From Gammaproteobacteria bacterium (GTDB lineage Bacteria > Pseudomonadota > Gammaproteobacteria > SZUA-229): a stretch of 64,000 bases of DNA. A program made the position numbers and the translations under genes. Below are positions 44,203-53,652 of the stretch, in pieces; the first letter of the stretch is position 1; each line of letters starts with the position of its first letter. The stretch covers positions 1 to 64,000 of the forward strand of contig JAGXGK010000002.1 of assembly GCA_024636785.1 (NCBI GenBank). The letters are read 5' to 3'. The notes under the pieces were generated by a model that saw only the letters and a list, made by a program, of their open reading frames with translations, was not told where the DNA came from and did not search any database.

Positions 44203-45171
44203 TTAAACCGCTTCCTGCTCGAGGAATTCGCCGAACGAGGTTAAGCGCTGGTAACGCATCTCCAGCAACTTTTCGATGCCGACTTTCTCGAAGCTTTCCA
44301 GAGCGTCGACCAGCGCCTGCTTGATGTTTCTGGCGGTGGCATCAACATCGCGGTGGGCACTGCCCAGCGGCTCTCTGATCACCTGTTCGATGAAGCCCCG
44401 ATCGTGCAGGGTCTTGGCGGTAATGCCCATAGCCTCGGCGGCCTCTTCGGCTTTATCGGCGCTCTTCCACAGAATAGAGGCGCAGCCTTCGGGAGAAATC
44501 ACCGAGTAGGTGCTGTATTCCAGCATCATGACGCGGTCACCCACGCCGATGGCCAGCGCGCCGCCAGAGCCGCCTTCACCAATCACGGTGCAGATGATCG
44601 GTGTTTTCAGATCAGCCATAACAAACAGGTTGCGCGCAATTGCTTCCGACTGGCCGCGCTCTTCGGCACCAATGCCGGGATAGGCGCCGGGAGTGTCGAT
44701 AAAGGTCAGCACCGGCATTTTAAAGCGCTCGGCCATCTTCATCAGGCGCATTGCCTTACGGTAGCCTTCGGGGCTGGGCATGCCAAAGTTACGGCGAATA
44801 TTTTCTTTGGTGTCACGGCCTTTCTGGTGGCCGATCACCATTACCGGCATGCCGTCCAGACGCGCAACGCCGCCCACCAGCGCGGCATCATCGGCATAAG
44901 TACGGTCACCGTGCAATTCCTGGAAATCGGTGAAGATGCGGTCGATGTAGTCCAGCGTGTAGGGGCGCATGGGGTGACGGGCCAGCTTGGAAGTCTGCCA
45001 TGCACTGAGCTTGGCAAAAATGCTTTTGGTCAGAGTGCGGGACTTCTCCTCCAGCTTGCTGATCTCTTCGCCGATATTGATTTCGGTGTCATCGCCGACA
45101 TAACGAAGCTCTTCAATCTTGGCTTCAAGCTCGGCAACAGGCTGTTCAAAATCCAGGTAATTTGGGTTCAT
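44203..45171 (-). CDS. accA: Acetyl-CoA carboxylase carboxyltransferase, alpha subunit
   Basis: A 322-residue subunit that, with AccD, transfers CO2 from biotin to acetyl-CoA to form malonyl-CoA. ATG 45171 gives [19 protein letters not shown], the standard start; the longer open frame from GTG 45222 is rejected on alignment grounds. [18 protein letters not shown] and [17 protein letters not shown] are the conserved core. The tilS gene follows. No strong ribosome site is seen at the chosen start. Confidence 0.96.
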   Translation of the reverse strand: MNPNYLDFEQPVAELEAKIEELRYVGDDTEINIGEEISKLEEKSRTLTKSIFAKLSAWQTSKLARHPMRPYTLDYIDRIFTDFQELHGDRTYADDAALVGGVARLDGMPVMVIGHQKGRDTKENIRRNFGMPSPEGYRKAMRLMKMAERFKMPVLTFIDTPGAYPGIGAEERGQSEAIARNLFVMADLKTPIICTVIGEGGSGGALAIGVGDRVMMLEYSTYSVISPEGCASILWKSADKAEEAAEAMGITAKTLHDRGFIEQVIREPLGSAHRDVDATARNIKQALVDALESFEKVGIEKLLEMRYQRLTSFGEFLEQEAV

Positions 45172-45276
45172 AATATTAGAAAAAGCTTTATTTATTAATG
45201 AATAAACTCGAATGATATGCACCGAATTCTAGCATGCACAGAAAATTCAGCACACTATCCGCCGTATTTATTTCAT

Positions 45277-46410
45277 TTACGCTTCCGGCACCATCGCTTC
45301 GTCGACATTCAGCAGCTCGCGCAGCACCATGGTGGCATAACAGCCGGCGGGCAAATCAAAACTCAGCAGTAATTCATCCCCTTCCAGCGTCCAGTTCATG
45401 TTTTTTGGCAGCACCCTCAGGGAACGGCGCATCTGCTGAACCTTGAACTGGCACAGCCCCGCTTTCAATAGCGGATTTTCATCGACAACGGCATTTTCCA
45501 GCGCAGCGGCCTGGCTCTGCGTTCGCAGCTCGCCTTCGCCCCAGAGCACGCCGGTAGGATGAATCTCCTTGTTCGCCACACGTTCTTCCAGCTCCAGCGA
45601 ACCGTCGTCCCAGAAACAGGCGGTCTTGCCCTCAAGCATGAAGACGTCACCAGCCAGCTGGCTATCCCAGGTATCCTGCTCGACTCGCCTGGACAGGATG
45701 CGATTAAAAATCCAGGAACGCGCGGCGGAAAGGTAAATGCTTTTTTTATGTCTGGGCAGGCGCAGTTCGTTATTGCTGAACATCTCCTCCGCTGCGGCCA
45801 CATTGCCCATGCCATGACCAAAACGCTGCGCGCCAAAATAGTTCGGCACTCCCCGCTCGGCGATCAGCCGGCAACGCGGCTCAATCAGAGCGGCCGGATC
45901 ATCGCCGCCTCCTTTTAAATGGCGCAGGCGAATGACAAAACGATTCTCTTTCAGCGCACCGCGTCGCAGTTTACGGCTATGGCGCCGGGCTTCCAGCAAT
46001 TTGATGTTGCCGACTTCTCCCGGAAAGGTTTCGATCTGCTGCCAGTCGGGATCGGGCATCCCCGGCAGGTGCACGCTGAACCATTGCGAAGTCAGGCCGT
46101 GCCGGTCTTTCAGCCCCGCGTAACCCACGCAACGCGAACGCACCCCGGCAATTTTGGCCAGCGCCTTGGCCACCCAGTCGGTATTGCAGTCGCGCTTCTG
46201 GATATGCAGCCAGGCATGCTCGCCCTCACCGCTCAGTTCAAACGGCAGCTGCTCGTCAACGATGAAATCTTCCGGCTGCGCTTTCATTGTCGCGGAAATT
46301 TCCAGCGGTTTATAGGCGCGTGCAAATTGCTCGAATTTGAGATTGCGATACGGCTTTATTTGCGCATCGATGCCCGGATGATCATCACTATTATTGGTCA
46401 TTACATTCAC
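45277..46410 (-). CDS. truD: tRNA pseudouridine-13 synthase
   Basis: A 377-residue enzyme for pseudouridine 13 in tRNA-Glu. The catalytic aspartate lies in VGYAGLKDRHGLTSQWFSV near residue 104, and the TruD-specific insertion and C-terminal VPNYFGAQRFGHGMGNVAAA are present. A hydrophilic N-terminal stretch of about 40 residues precedes the catalytic core, a little longer than E. coli TruD. It is 55 bp upstream of the accA leader on the same strand and convergent to nothing; its promoter is in the spacer shared with the TetR gene. Confidence 0.94.
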   Translation of the reverse strand: MNVMTNNSDDHPGIDAQIKPYRNLKFEQFARAYKPLEISATMKAQPEDFIVDEQLPFELSGEGEHAWLHIQKRDCNTDWVAKALAKIAGVRSRCVGYAGLKDRHGLTSQWFSVHLPGMPDPDWQQIETFPGEVGNIKLLEARRHSRKLRRGALKENRFVIRLRHLKGGGDDPAALIEPRCRLIAERGVPNYFGAQRFGHGMGNVAAAEEMFSNNELRLPRHKKSIYLSAARSWIFNRILSRRVEQDTWDSQLAGDVFMLEGKTACFWDDGSLELEERVANKEIHPTGVLWGEGELRTQSQAAALENAVVDENPLLKAGLCQFKVQQMRRSLRVLPKNMNWTLEGDELLLSFDLPAGCYATMVLRELLNVDEAMVPEA

Positions 46411-46609
46411 TCACTGGCTTCACACCCTAAAATTACGCCGCCGCATTGTACCGGCTCATCGCTCCGCCGGGTCAAACTTCATCGCCCGAACTTCTGCACT
46501 GATGTCACGATAGCAACGGCATTTTACGCCAACACCGCCTGAAACAGATAAGGGTGATGCCACACCGGGCCTATTTAATTTCGGCAACCCGTCCAGACCA
46601 ATAAACAAA

Positions 46610-46639
46610 TTGACACTTTATGACGCAGCGTCATATTAT
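46610..46639 (+). promoter_or_regulatory. TetR-gene promoter with a palindromic operator in the spacer
   Basis: TTGACA (46610-46615) and TATTAT (46634-46639) are 18 bp apart. Between and overlapping them is the perfect 17-bp palindrome TATGACGCAGCGTCATA (46619-46635). A partial repeat, TATGACGC, follows at 46638-46645. The position is ideal for autorepression by the TetR-family protein encoded immediately after. Transcription would start near 46646. Confidence 0.75.
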
Positions 46640-46645
46640 GACGCC

Positions 46646-47422
46646 GTGAAAATTTCCCCGGCAAAAACAAATCCGTCAGCCGCCCCTGTCAGCCGCAAAC
46701 AGCGTGAGCTGGCACAGCGTGAAACGCTGATTCTGGATGCGGCGCAAAACATCCTGCATCAGCACGGTTACGCAACCCTCACCATGGAACGGGTTGCCGA
46801 GGCCGTGGAATATTCCAAGGGCACCATCTATAACCATTTTTCCAGCAAAGAGGACCTGATCTGTTCACTGTGCTGTCGGAGCATCAATAATCTCATTGAG
46901 ATTTTCACGCGTGCTGTCCGCTACGAAGGCTCGAGCCGTGAGCGTTTTTCCGCCATCGGCATCGGTTATTCCCTGCACCACCAGATAAACCCGATGGCTG
47001 CGCAGATCGTCCAGATCATAAAGATCAATTCGGTACGCGAGAAAATCAGCCCGGAAAAGCTCGGTGAAATGGAATCACTGGAGCAGCGCATTACCAGCAT
47101 CGCCATGAGCGTGGTGCAGGATGCCATCGGCTGTGGCGACCTGCCCCTGGAAACCCGCGCTATTACGGACAGTATTGTTTTTGGCTGCTGGTCCATGCAT
47201 TACGGCGCACTGCTGCTTGAGCAGTCCGATATCCCGCTAAAAAGTCTCGGCTTCAGCCCGGCGGTGGAACTGCTCTGGCTGAACACGCAGAAGTTTCTGG
47301 ATGGTTATAATTGGCTGCCGCTCAGTTCCGCTAGCGGCCATGAAACTATGTTCAGAAAACTCTCCGCCGATTTATACGAAGACGAAATAAACACCCTCAA
47401 CAACAAGAATAAAAAATCATGA
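46646..47422 (+). CDS. TetR/AcrR family transcriptional regulator
   Basis: A 258-residue protein from GTG 46646. The frame is also open from TTG 46610, but that TTG is the first half of a consensus -35 box, so it cannot be the start of an mRNA made from this promoter. The N-terminal HTH is TLTMERVAEAVEYSKGTIYNHF preceded by ETLILDAAQNIL (positions about 30-75); the C-terminal ligand domain is helical. The predicted transcript begins at or next to the GTG, so translation may be leaderless. The stop overlaps the exporter start (ATGA), so the regulator and the exporter are co-expressed. Confidence 0.88.
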   Translation: MKISPAKTNPSAAPVSRKQRELAQRETLILDAAQNILHQHGYATLTMERVAEAVEYSKGTIYNHFSSKEDLICSLCCRSINNLIEIFTRAVRYEGSSRERFSAIGIGYSLHHQINPMAAQIVQIIKINSVREKISPEKLGEMESLEQRITSIAMSVVQDAIGCGDLPLETRAITDSIVFGCWSMHYGALLLEQSDIPLKSLGFSPAVELLWLNTQKFLDGYNWLPLSSASGHETMFRKLSADLYEDEINTLNNKNKKS

Positions 47423-49698
47423 TTGAAAAATTTGCACACTGGATTATTCGCCAGCGTTATCTGGTGGTACTGGCGGTCATTGGCGCAGTCGTTGCTGCCG
47501 GTGCGGGCATGCCCAAACTGAGCCTGAGCAATGACTATCGAATGTTTTTCGGCGAAGACAATCCCCAGCTGCTCGAATTCGAGCGCATGCAGAACACCTT
47601 CAACAAAAACGATAACATCTTGTTTGTCATCACCCCGAAAGACGGCAAGGTGTTCAGCGTTAAAACCCTGAAGGCTGTTCAGGCCATCACCGAAGCGGCC
47701 TGGCAAATCCCGTTTTCCACCCGCGTTGATTCGATCACCAACTACCAGCACACCTATGCCGAAGAAGATGATTTAATCGTCGGTAATCTGGTTGATGATG
47801 TCGAGGCATTAACGGCCGATGATCTAAAGCGCATACAACGCATCGCGCTCAACGAACCTATGATGGTGCACCGCCTGATCTCGCCCGATAGCCAATATAC
47901 CGGCGTCAATGTGAACGTGCAAATCCCCGGAAAAAGCTTGAGTGAAGTGCCTGAAGCGGTGGCACACGCCCGCGCCATAAAAACCGAAATGCTGGAAAAA
48001 TTTCCCGACATTGAAATTCGACTGGTGGGTCTGGCGGTCATGAACAACGCCTTCCCTGAAGCCAGCCAGCAGGATGCCATGACCCTTTATCCGCTGGCGC
48101 TGGCCTTCATCATCGCCACCCTGTTCTTCCTGTTGCGCGGCTACAGCGGCGCGCTGATCTGTTTCGTCATGATCATCATGTCGATCATCGTTGCCATGGG
48201 CGTGAGCGGCTGGATGGGAGTCATGTTATCACCGCCGGTGCTGTCGGCACCGATCATGATCCTGACCATGGCCATCGCCAATGGCGTGCATCTGCTGGTG
48301 AGCATGCGCCATGAGATGGCGCTGGGCATGGATAAAATCACCGCCATGGTGGAAAGTATCCGCATCAATTTCCAGCCGGTTTTTGTCACCTCACTGACTA
48401 CCATCCTGGGTTTTTTAAGTTTGAATTTTAGTGACGCCCCGCCCTTCCACGACCTCGGCAATATTGCCGCCATCGGCGTCGCCACCGCCTTTGTGCTTTC
48501 AGTCACTTTTCTGCCGGCCATGGTGATCATCATGCCCACGCACTCGCGCAAGGAGGTGATCGGCAAACAGGCCCTGGGGAACTTTGGTGAATTTGTGATA
48601 AAGCATCGCCGGAGTTTGCTCATCACCACCACCGTCGGTTCGCTGGCACTGGTAACACTGGTGCCCAAAAACGAACTCAACGATGTCTTCGTTGAATACT
48701 TCGATCAAACCGTGGAGTTCCGACGTGACTCCGACTACGCCGCCGAACATCTGACCGGGGTTTACTACGTGGATTATGCCCTACGCGCTTCGGAAACCGG
48801 CGGCATCAGCGATCCCGGTTTTCTGAAAAAAGCCGATCAGTTTTCTGAGTACCTGCGCTCATTGCCTGAAGTCATCCACGTGCACACCATTACCGATACC
48901 TTCAAACGTCTGAACAAAAACATGCACGGGGATGATCCCGCCTGGTACCGGTTGCCCGATGAACGGGAAATGGCGGCGCAGTATCTGCTGCTCTATGAAA
49001 TGTCGTTACCCTACGGCCTGGACTTAAACAACCAGATCGATATCAGCAAAAGTGCGACAAAAATCGCAGTGACCCTGAACACGCTTTCATCCAACGAGAT
49101 TCTCGAGCTGGAGCAAAGTACCCAGCAGTGGCTTCAAACAAACTTTCCGGAGATTGAATCCTCGGTATCGGGACCGACGATCATGTTTGCGCATATCGGC
49201 AAACGCAATATTAACAGCATGCTGATCGGCACCACAGTTGCCCTGATCCTGATTTCCGCGGTGCTGATTTTTTTCATGCGCTCACTGAAATACGGCCTGA
49301 TCAGCCTGATCCCCAACCTGCTGCCTGCGGCTGTCGCTTTTGGCATCTGGGCACTGTTTTCCGGTCAGGTGGGGCTGGCACTGTCGGTAGTCACCGGCAT
49401 GACCCTGGGTATCGTGGTGGATGACACCGTGCATTTTCTCAGCAAATACATTCGCGCCCGCCGGGAAAAAAACATGAACGCCGAAGAAGCCGTGCGTTAT
49501 GCGTTTAACAGTGTCGGTATTGCGCTGCTGGTAACATCAGTTGTGCTCATTGCCGGCTTCATGATTCTGGCTCAGTCGCATTTCGTGCTGAATTCCGAAA
49601 TGGGGCTGCTTACCAGTATTATTATTGCCCTGGCACTGGTTCTTGACTTCACCCTGCTGCCACCCCTGCTTATGAAACTAGATGGAGATAAAAAATGA
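47419..49698 (+). CDS. RND-superfamily exporter, MMPL type
   Basis: A 759-residue inner-membrane transporter with twelve membrane segments in two halves, each with a periplasmic domain (about residues 40-210 and 410-600). Membrane segment 4/10 motifs such as LGIVVDDTVHFLSKYIRARR with paired aspartates are typical of the MMPL/hopanoid-exporter (HpnN-like) branch rather than of drug-efflux AcrB. It starts at the ATGA overlap with the TetR gene and ends at another ATGA overlap with the LolA-like gene, showing tight co-translation. Its cargo is likely a lipid or lipoprotein (inference). Confidence 0.9.
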   Translation: MIEKFAHWIIRQRYLVVLAVIGAVVAAGAGMPKLSLSNDYRMFFGEDNPQLLEFERMQNTFNKNDNILFVITPKDGKVFSVKTLKAVQAITEAAWQIPFSTRVDSITNYQHTYAEEDDLIVGNLVDDVEALTADDLKRIQRIALNEPMMVHRLISPDSQYTGVNVNVQIPGKSLSEVPEAVAHARAIKTEMLEKFPDIEIRLVGLAVMNNAFPEASQQDAMTLYPLALAFIIATLFFLLRGYSGALICFVMIIMSIIVAMGVSGWMGVMLSPPVLSAPIMILTMAIANGVHLLVSMRHEMALGMDKITAMVESIRINFQPVFVTSLTTILGFLSLNFSDAPPFHDLGNIAAIGVATAFVLSVTFLPAMVIIMPTHSRKEVIGKQALGNFGEFVIKHRRSLLITTTVGSLALVTLVPKNELNDVFVEYFDQTVEFRRDSDYAAEHLTGVYYVDYALRASETGGISDPGFLKKADQFSEYLRSLPEVIHVHTITDTFKRLNKNMHGDDPAWYRLPDEREMAAQYLLLYEMSLPYGLDLNNQIDISKSATKIAVTLNTLSSNEILELEQSTQQWLQTNFPEIESSVSGPTIMFAHIGKRNINSMLIGTTVALILISAVLIFFMRSLKYGLISLIPNLLPAAVAFGIWALFSGQVGLALSVVTGMTLGIVVDDTVHFLSKYIRARREKNMNAEEAVRYAFNSVGIALLVTSVVLIAGFMILAQSHFVLNSEMGLLTSIIIALALVLDFTLLPPLLMKLDGDKK

Positions 49699-50486
49699 AT
49701 ATACCTGCCACCGCAGTTCTGCTACTCATATTTTCACCCTTAACGGTGTTCAATGTGATCGCCGAAACCGCTGAAGAAAAAGGCCTGGCCATCGCCGTTG
49801 AGGCCGACAGGCGCGAGAATGGTTTTAGCGACTCCACCGCCGATATGACCATGGAACTGCGCAACCAGCAGGGCGATACCAGCGTGCGTGAAATTCGTGT
49901 AAAAACACTGGAGGTCGCCAATGACGGTGACAAATCCCTGTCTATTTTTGATCAGCCTGCCGACATCAAGGGCACCGCGTTTCTGACATTTTCACATGCG
50001 CTGGAGCCTGATGAGCAGTGGCTTTATCTGCCTTCACTGAAACGCGTTAAGCGCATCAATTCGAAAAACAAATCCGGACCGTTTATGGGCAGCGAATTTG
50101 CCTATGAAGATATCGCCTCGCAGGAGGTGGCCAAATACAGCTACAAATATCTGCGCGATGAAACCCTGAACGGCATTGACTGTTTTGTGATCGAACGCTA
50201 CCCGGCCTACGAACACTCCGGCTATACCCGTCAGGTCGGCTGGATCAACAAGGCCGAATACCGTCCGGAAAAAATTGTCTTTTACGACCGCAAAAACAGC
50301 CTGCTTAAAACCCTCACCTACAGCGGTTACAAAAAATATCTGGATCAATACTGGCGCGCCGATCAGATGTTAATGGAGAACCATCAAAACGGTAAAAGCA
50401 CGCTGATGACATGGAAAAATTATCAATTCCGAACCGGCCTGGACGAGGGTGACTTCAATCATAACAGCCTGAAACGCGCCAAATAA
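49695..50486 (+). CDS. LolA-like outer-membrane lipoprotein-sorting family protein
   Basis: A 263-residue periplasmic protein with a signal peptide (residues 1-23, VIAETAEE after the hydrophobic core). The body has the LolA-like half-barrel seen in the outer membrane lipoprotein-sorting family often encoded with MMPL exporters: TADMTMELRNQQGDTSVREI, then EQWLYLPSLKRVKRI and GSEFAYEDIA. Proteins of this fold carry lipids across the periplasm. The gene overlaps the exporter by 4 bp and is 11 bp before the beta-barrel gene, so it is the natural middle link of a three-part path. Confidence 0.9.
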   Translation: MNIPATAVLLLIFSPLTVFNVIAETAEEKGLAIAVEADRRENGFSDSTADMTMELRNQQGDTSVREIRVKTLEVANDGDKSLSIFDQPADIKGTAFLTFSHALEPDEQWLYLPSLKRVKRINSKNKSGPFMGSEFAYEDIASQEVAKYSYKYLRDETLNGIDCFVIERYPAYEHSGYTRQVGWINKAEYRPEKIVFYDRKNSLLKTLTYSGYKKYLDQYWRADQMLMENHQNGKSTLMTWKNYQFRTGLDEGDFNHNSLKRAK

Positions 50487-50497
50487 TTTTTCAGCTT

Positions 50498-51676
50498 ATG
50501 AAACTGCAACTGCATTTTGTTTTTCTGTCACTGCTCCTGTCCAGCACGGCACTCGGCGCGGTTGAATTGTCCGGCAATATCAGCGCACAGTCGCGCCTGT
50601 TTTTCAGCGATCCCATCGACCCTGATCAGCACAATCATTACCCCGGTTTTGCACTCGAACCTGAGATCTATCAACAATGGGATGACAACCGACAGAGACT
50701 GACCCTGGCCGCCTTCTACCGTTATGACCAGTACGATGATGCCCGCACCCACGCTGACATTCGTGAACTGGCATGGCTGGGGATGTTCGATCAGTGGGAT
50801 GTCACCGTAGGCATCAGCAAAGTTTTCTGGGGCGTTACAGAGTCGCAACATCTGGTCGATATTATTAACCAGACCGATCTGGTGGAAAATATCGACGGTG
50901 AAGAAAAACTGGGACAGCCGATGCTTCGTTTCAGCACTGCACAGGATTGGGGGATACTGGATGCATTTATCCTGCCGGGTTTTCGTGAGCGCACTTTTGC
51001 CGGACCGGAGGGTCGCCCTCGCCCGGCGCTGATTATCGACACCGATAACGCCACGTATGAATCTTCCGACCGGGATAATCACATCGACTACGCTGTTCGC
51101 TGGCTTGGACTGTTTGACGAAATTGAACTGGGACTCTCCTACTTTTCGGGCACCGGCCGTGATCCGGAATCGTTCCAGCTGATTAATAATGAACTCGTGC
51201 CTCATTATGTCCTTATTAAACAGGTGGGCATCGATTTACTGGCGATCGTCGAAGCGTGGACGTGGAAGCTGGAGATGATTTCCCGAACCAGCAGCGCGCA
51301 GACCTATCAGGCAATGACGGGCGGATTTGAATACACGCTTTACGGTATTTTTGACAGCCCGTCCGATTTAGGCATTGTTATTGAATACCTCTACGATGAT
51401 CGTGGTGAACTCGCGAGCTCGCCTTTTCAGAACGACCTGACCACGGCACTTCGCTTTGGCCTCAATGATATTCAAAGCTCAGAAGTTCTGCTGGGCGTAA
51501 TCAGCGACCTCGACCACTCGATCACCGCGGGTTTTATCGAAGCCAGTCGACGCATCGGTGACAGTATCAAAATAACGCTGGAAGCAAGAACTTTTAGCCA
51601 CACCGCTGCCGACCGCCCGCTTCACGATTTTCGCCGCGACGATTTCATCCAGGCCGATCTGGCCTGGTACTTCTAA
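50498..51676 (+). CDS. Predicted outer-membrane beta-barrel protein
   Basis: A 392-residue protein with a signal peptide (residues 1-20, ending ALGA) and alternating-residue strands throughout, ending in an aromatic residue (ADLAWYF), the usual C-terminal signal for outer-membrane insertion. It resembles the DUF1302-like porins often found with MMPL/LolA-like pairs. It is 11 bp downstream of the LolA-like gene. I infer it forms the outer-membrane end of the export route; I do not recognise a named family with certainty. Confidence 0.8.
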   Translation: MKLQLHFVFLSLLLSSTALGAVELSGNISAQSRLFFSDPIDPDQHNHYPGFALEPEIYQQWDDNRQRLTLAAFYRYDQYDDARTHADIRELAWLGMFDQWDVTVGISKVFWGVTESQHLVDIINQTDLVENIDGEEKLGQPMLRFSTAQDWGILDAFILPGFRERTFAGPEGRPRPALIIDTDNATYESSDRDNHIDYAVRWLGLFDEIELGLSYFSGTGRDPESFQLINNELVPHYVLIKQVGIDLLAIVEAWTWKLEMISRTSSAQTYQAMTGGFEYTLYGIFDSPSDLGIVIEYLYDDRGELASSPFQNDLTTALRFGLNDIQSSEVLLGVISDLDHSITAGFIEASRRIGDSIKITLEARTFSHTAADRPLHDFRRDDFIQADLAWYF

Positions 51677-51792
51677 GCTAATAACCACAACAATACCTAC
51701 TGTTATTGTCCATGCCAAAAGCATACTCTTGATCTTCTATGGCAACTAACTTTAAAGCCCAATGCCTTGCCTAAAAAAAGATCCCACTGAAC

Positions 51793-53613
51793 ATGATTGA
51801 GATAAGCACAGCCTGGCTGGCATTCACCTCTCTGATGATTATCATTTTGATGACTTTACTGTTTACCTGTGTGCGCTTATTATTGGGCGCGCAGTACCAA
51901 CGTCAGAGCGCCGAAGCCCAAATCCATCATCAGCAAGAGCTCGCCGAAGTCACACTTGATTCTATCGGTGAAGCGGTCATCACCACCGACACTGAACACA
52001 ACATCACCTACATGAACCCGGTTGCCTGTCAGCTTACCGGCTGGACAACGGATGAGGCATTGCAGTTGCCGCTGGAACAGGTGGTGATCATTGTCAGTGA
52101 AGCCGACCATGCTGAAGTCGACAGCACCATTTTTGAATGCCTGAATCAGAAACGACTGATTGAATACAGCGAGCCCATGTTGCTGATTGGTGCACAAGGG
52201 CAGAAATATTCGATTGAAACATCCGCCTCTCCCCTTAAAGACAGCAACGGTAATATAATCGGTGCGGTGCTGGTCTTCATCAACACCTCACACATCCGTA
52301 ACCTTTCCCGCGAAATGGAGTTTCAGGCGTCCCACGATTCCATGACCAGCCTGCTCAACCGCAGAGAATTCGAACGCCAACTGGCTCAGGCCATACGCAG
52401 TGCCAACGATGACAACAGCAAACATGCCCTCTGTTATCTCGACCTTGATCAATTCAAGATCGTTAATGACACCTGCGGTCACATGGCAGGTGATCAGTTG
52501 TTACGGGAACTTTCCAGGCTGATGCCTCACAGCATTCGCACCACTGACTGTCTGGCGCGTCTGGGCGGTGATGAATTCGGCGTCATTATTTTTAACTGCT
52601 CTATTGAAGATGCCATCACTATTGCCGATTCATTACGCACCGCCATCAAGAACTTCACTTTCACCTGGAATAAAAAGATTTTCGATATCGGCGTCAGCAT
52701 CGGCGTAGTCGCTATTACAAAAGACAGCGGAACGCTTCAGGACATTCTGCGCCGTGCCGACGCCTCCTGCTACATCGCCAAGGATCTGGGGCGAAATAGA
52801 ATACATATATACGCCGAAGATGATGTTGAAATTGAAAAACGTCACGGCGAGATACAGTGGCTCACCCACATTCAGGACGCCCTGAAAGAAGACCGCTTGA
52901 GACTGGCCACACAAAAAATCACCGCCATTAAAACTAATTTCACGCCACATTACGAAGTGTTATTACGCATGCTGGGCAAGGAAGGAGAAATCATAAATCC
53001 GCTGGCTTTCCTGCCTGCAGCCGAACGTTATGAAATGATGCCGGTGATTGATCGCTGGATAATCAGCACCTCCTTTAAAAATATCCAGTGTGAATCCACA
53101 GACGAAAGAAAAATTTACAACATCAACCTTTCCGGGCAGACGCTTTGCGATAACAGCATTGTCAAATTTATTCGCGATCAACTCAACCACTTCAAAATAT
53201 CGCCCGATATCATCTGTTTTGAAATCACCGAAACGGTTGTTATCTCCAACCTGGGTGTCGCCATTGAACTGGTCAACAAGATAAAAGCCATGGGCTGCAT
53301 GTTCGCACTCGATGACTTCGGCTGCGGTCTGAGTTCATTCTCCTACCTGAAAAGTCTTCCCGTTGACTACATCAAGATAGACGGCGAGTTCATCCAGAAC
53401 ATGGTGACCGATTCTACTGATCGGGCCATTGTCGTCGCCATCAACGATATCGGTCTCGAAATGGGCCTGAGAACAGTGGCTGAATACGTGGAAAGCAAAG
53501 CCATTTTTGATCTGCTGGGTGAGATCAACGTCGATTATGCCCAGGGTTACTTTATCGAAAGACCTAAACTATGGTGTCCCGATAACGAGCAGAATATAAA
53601 ATCTATCAATTGA
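51793..53613 (+). CDS. PAS-GGDEF-EAL cyclic-di-GMP signalling protein
   Basis: A 606-residue protein. One N-terminal membrane segment (about 8-31) is followed by a PAS domain (about 50-170, ITYMNPVACQLTGW), a GGDEF domain with an intact LGGDEFGVI near residue 258, and an EAL domain. The EAL motif reads EVLLRM at about residue 388 rather than EALLR; the other catalytic residues are kept (NINLSGQTL, EITET, DDFGCGLSSFSYLK, KIDGEFI). It may both make and break c-di-GMP, with a variant EAL. It stands alone after the exporter operon. Confidence 0.93.
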   Translation: MIEISTAWLAFTSLMIIILMTLLFTCVRLLLGAQYQRQSAEAQIHHQQELAEVTLDSIGEAVITTDTEHNITYMNPVACQLTGWTTDEALQLPLEQVVIIVSEADHAEVDSTIFECLNQKRLIEYSEPMLLIGAQGQKYSIETSASPLKDSNGNIIGAVLVFINTSHIRNLSREMEFQASHDSMTSLLNRREFERQLAQAIRSANDDNSKHALCYLDLDQFKIVNDTCGHMAGDQLLRELSRLMPHSIRTTDCLARLGGDEFGVIIFNCSIEDAITIADSLRTAIKNFTFTWNKKIFDIGVSIGVVAITKDSGTLQDILRRADASCYIAKDLGRNRIHIYAEDDVEIEKRHGEIQWLTHIQDALKEDRLRLATQKITAIKTNFTPHYEVLLRMLGKEGEIINPLAFLPAAERYEMMPVIDRWIISTSFKNIQCESTDERKIYNINLSGQTLCDNSIVKFIRDQLNHFKISPDIICFEITETVVISNLGVAIELVNKIKAMGCMFALDDFGCGLSSFSYLKSLPVDYIKIDGEFIQNMVTDSTDRAIVVAINDIGLEMGLRTVAEYVESKAIFDLLGEINVDYAQGYFIERPKLWCPDNEQNIKSIN

Positions 53614-53630
53614 AACTTTAATAAAGATCT

Positions 53631-53641
53631 TTCACCGCAGA
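53631..53641. repeat. Remnant arm of the CACCGCAGAG family
   Basis: TTTCACCGCAG is a single short arm between the c-di-GMP gene and uvrB. No matching partner is nearby, so the rest has been lost. Confidence 0.4.
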
Positions 53642-53652
53642 CAAATTTTTAT

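Noticed and set aside
44353-45198. 281-codon open frame antisense to accA
   Set aside because: It lies wholly over a conserved core gene and shows no domain or ribosome site.
46610-46645. TTG start for the TetR gene
   Set aside because: The TTG is the first half of a consensus -35 box; a transcript from this promoter cannot contain it.
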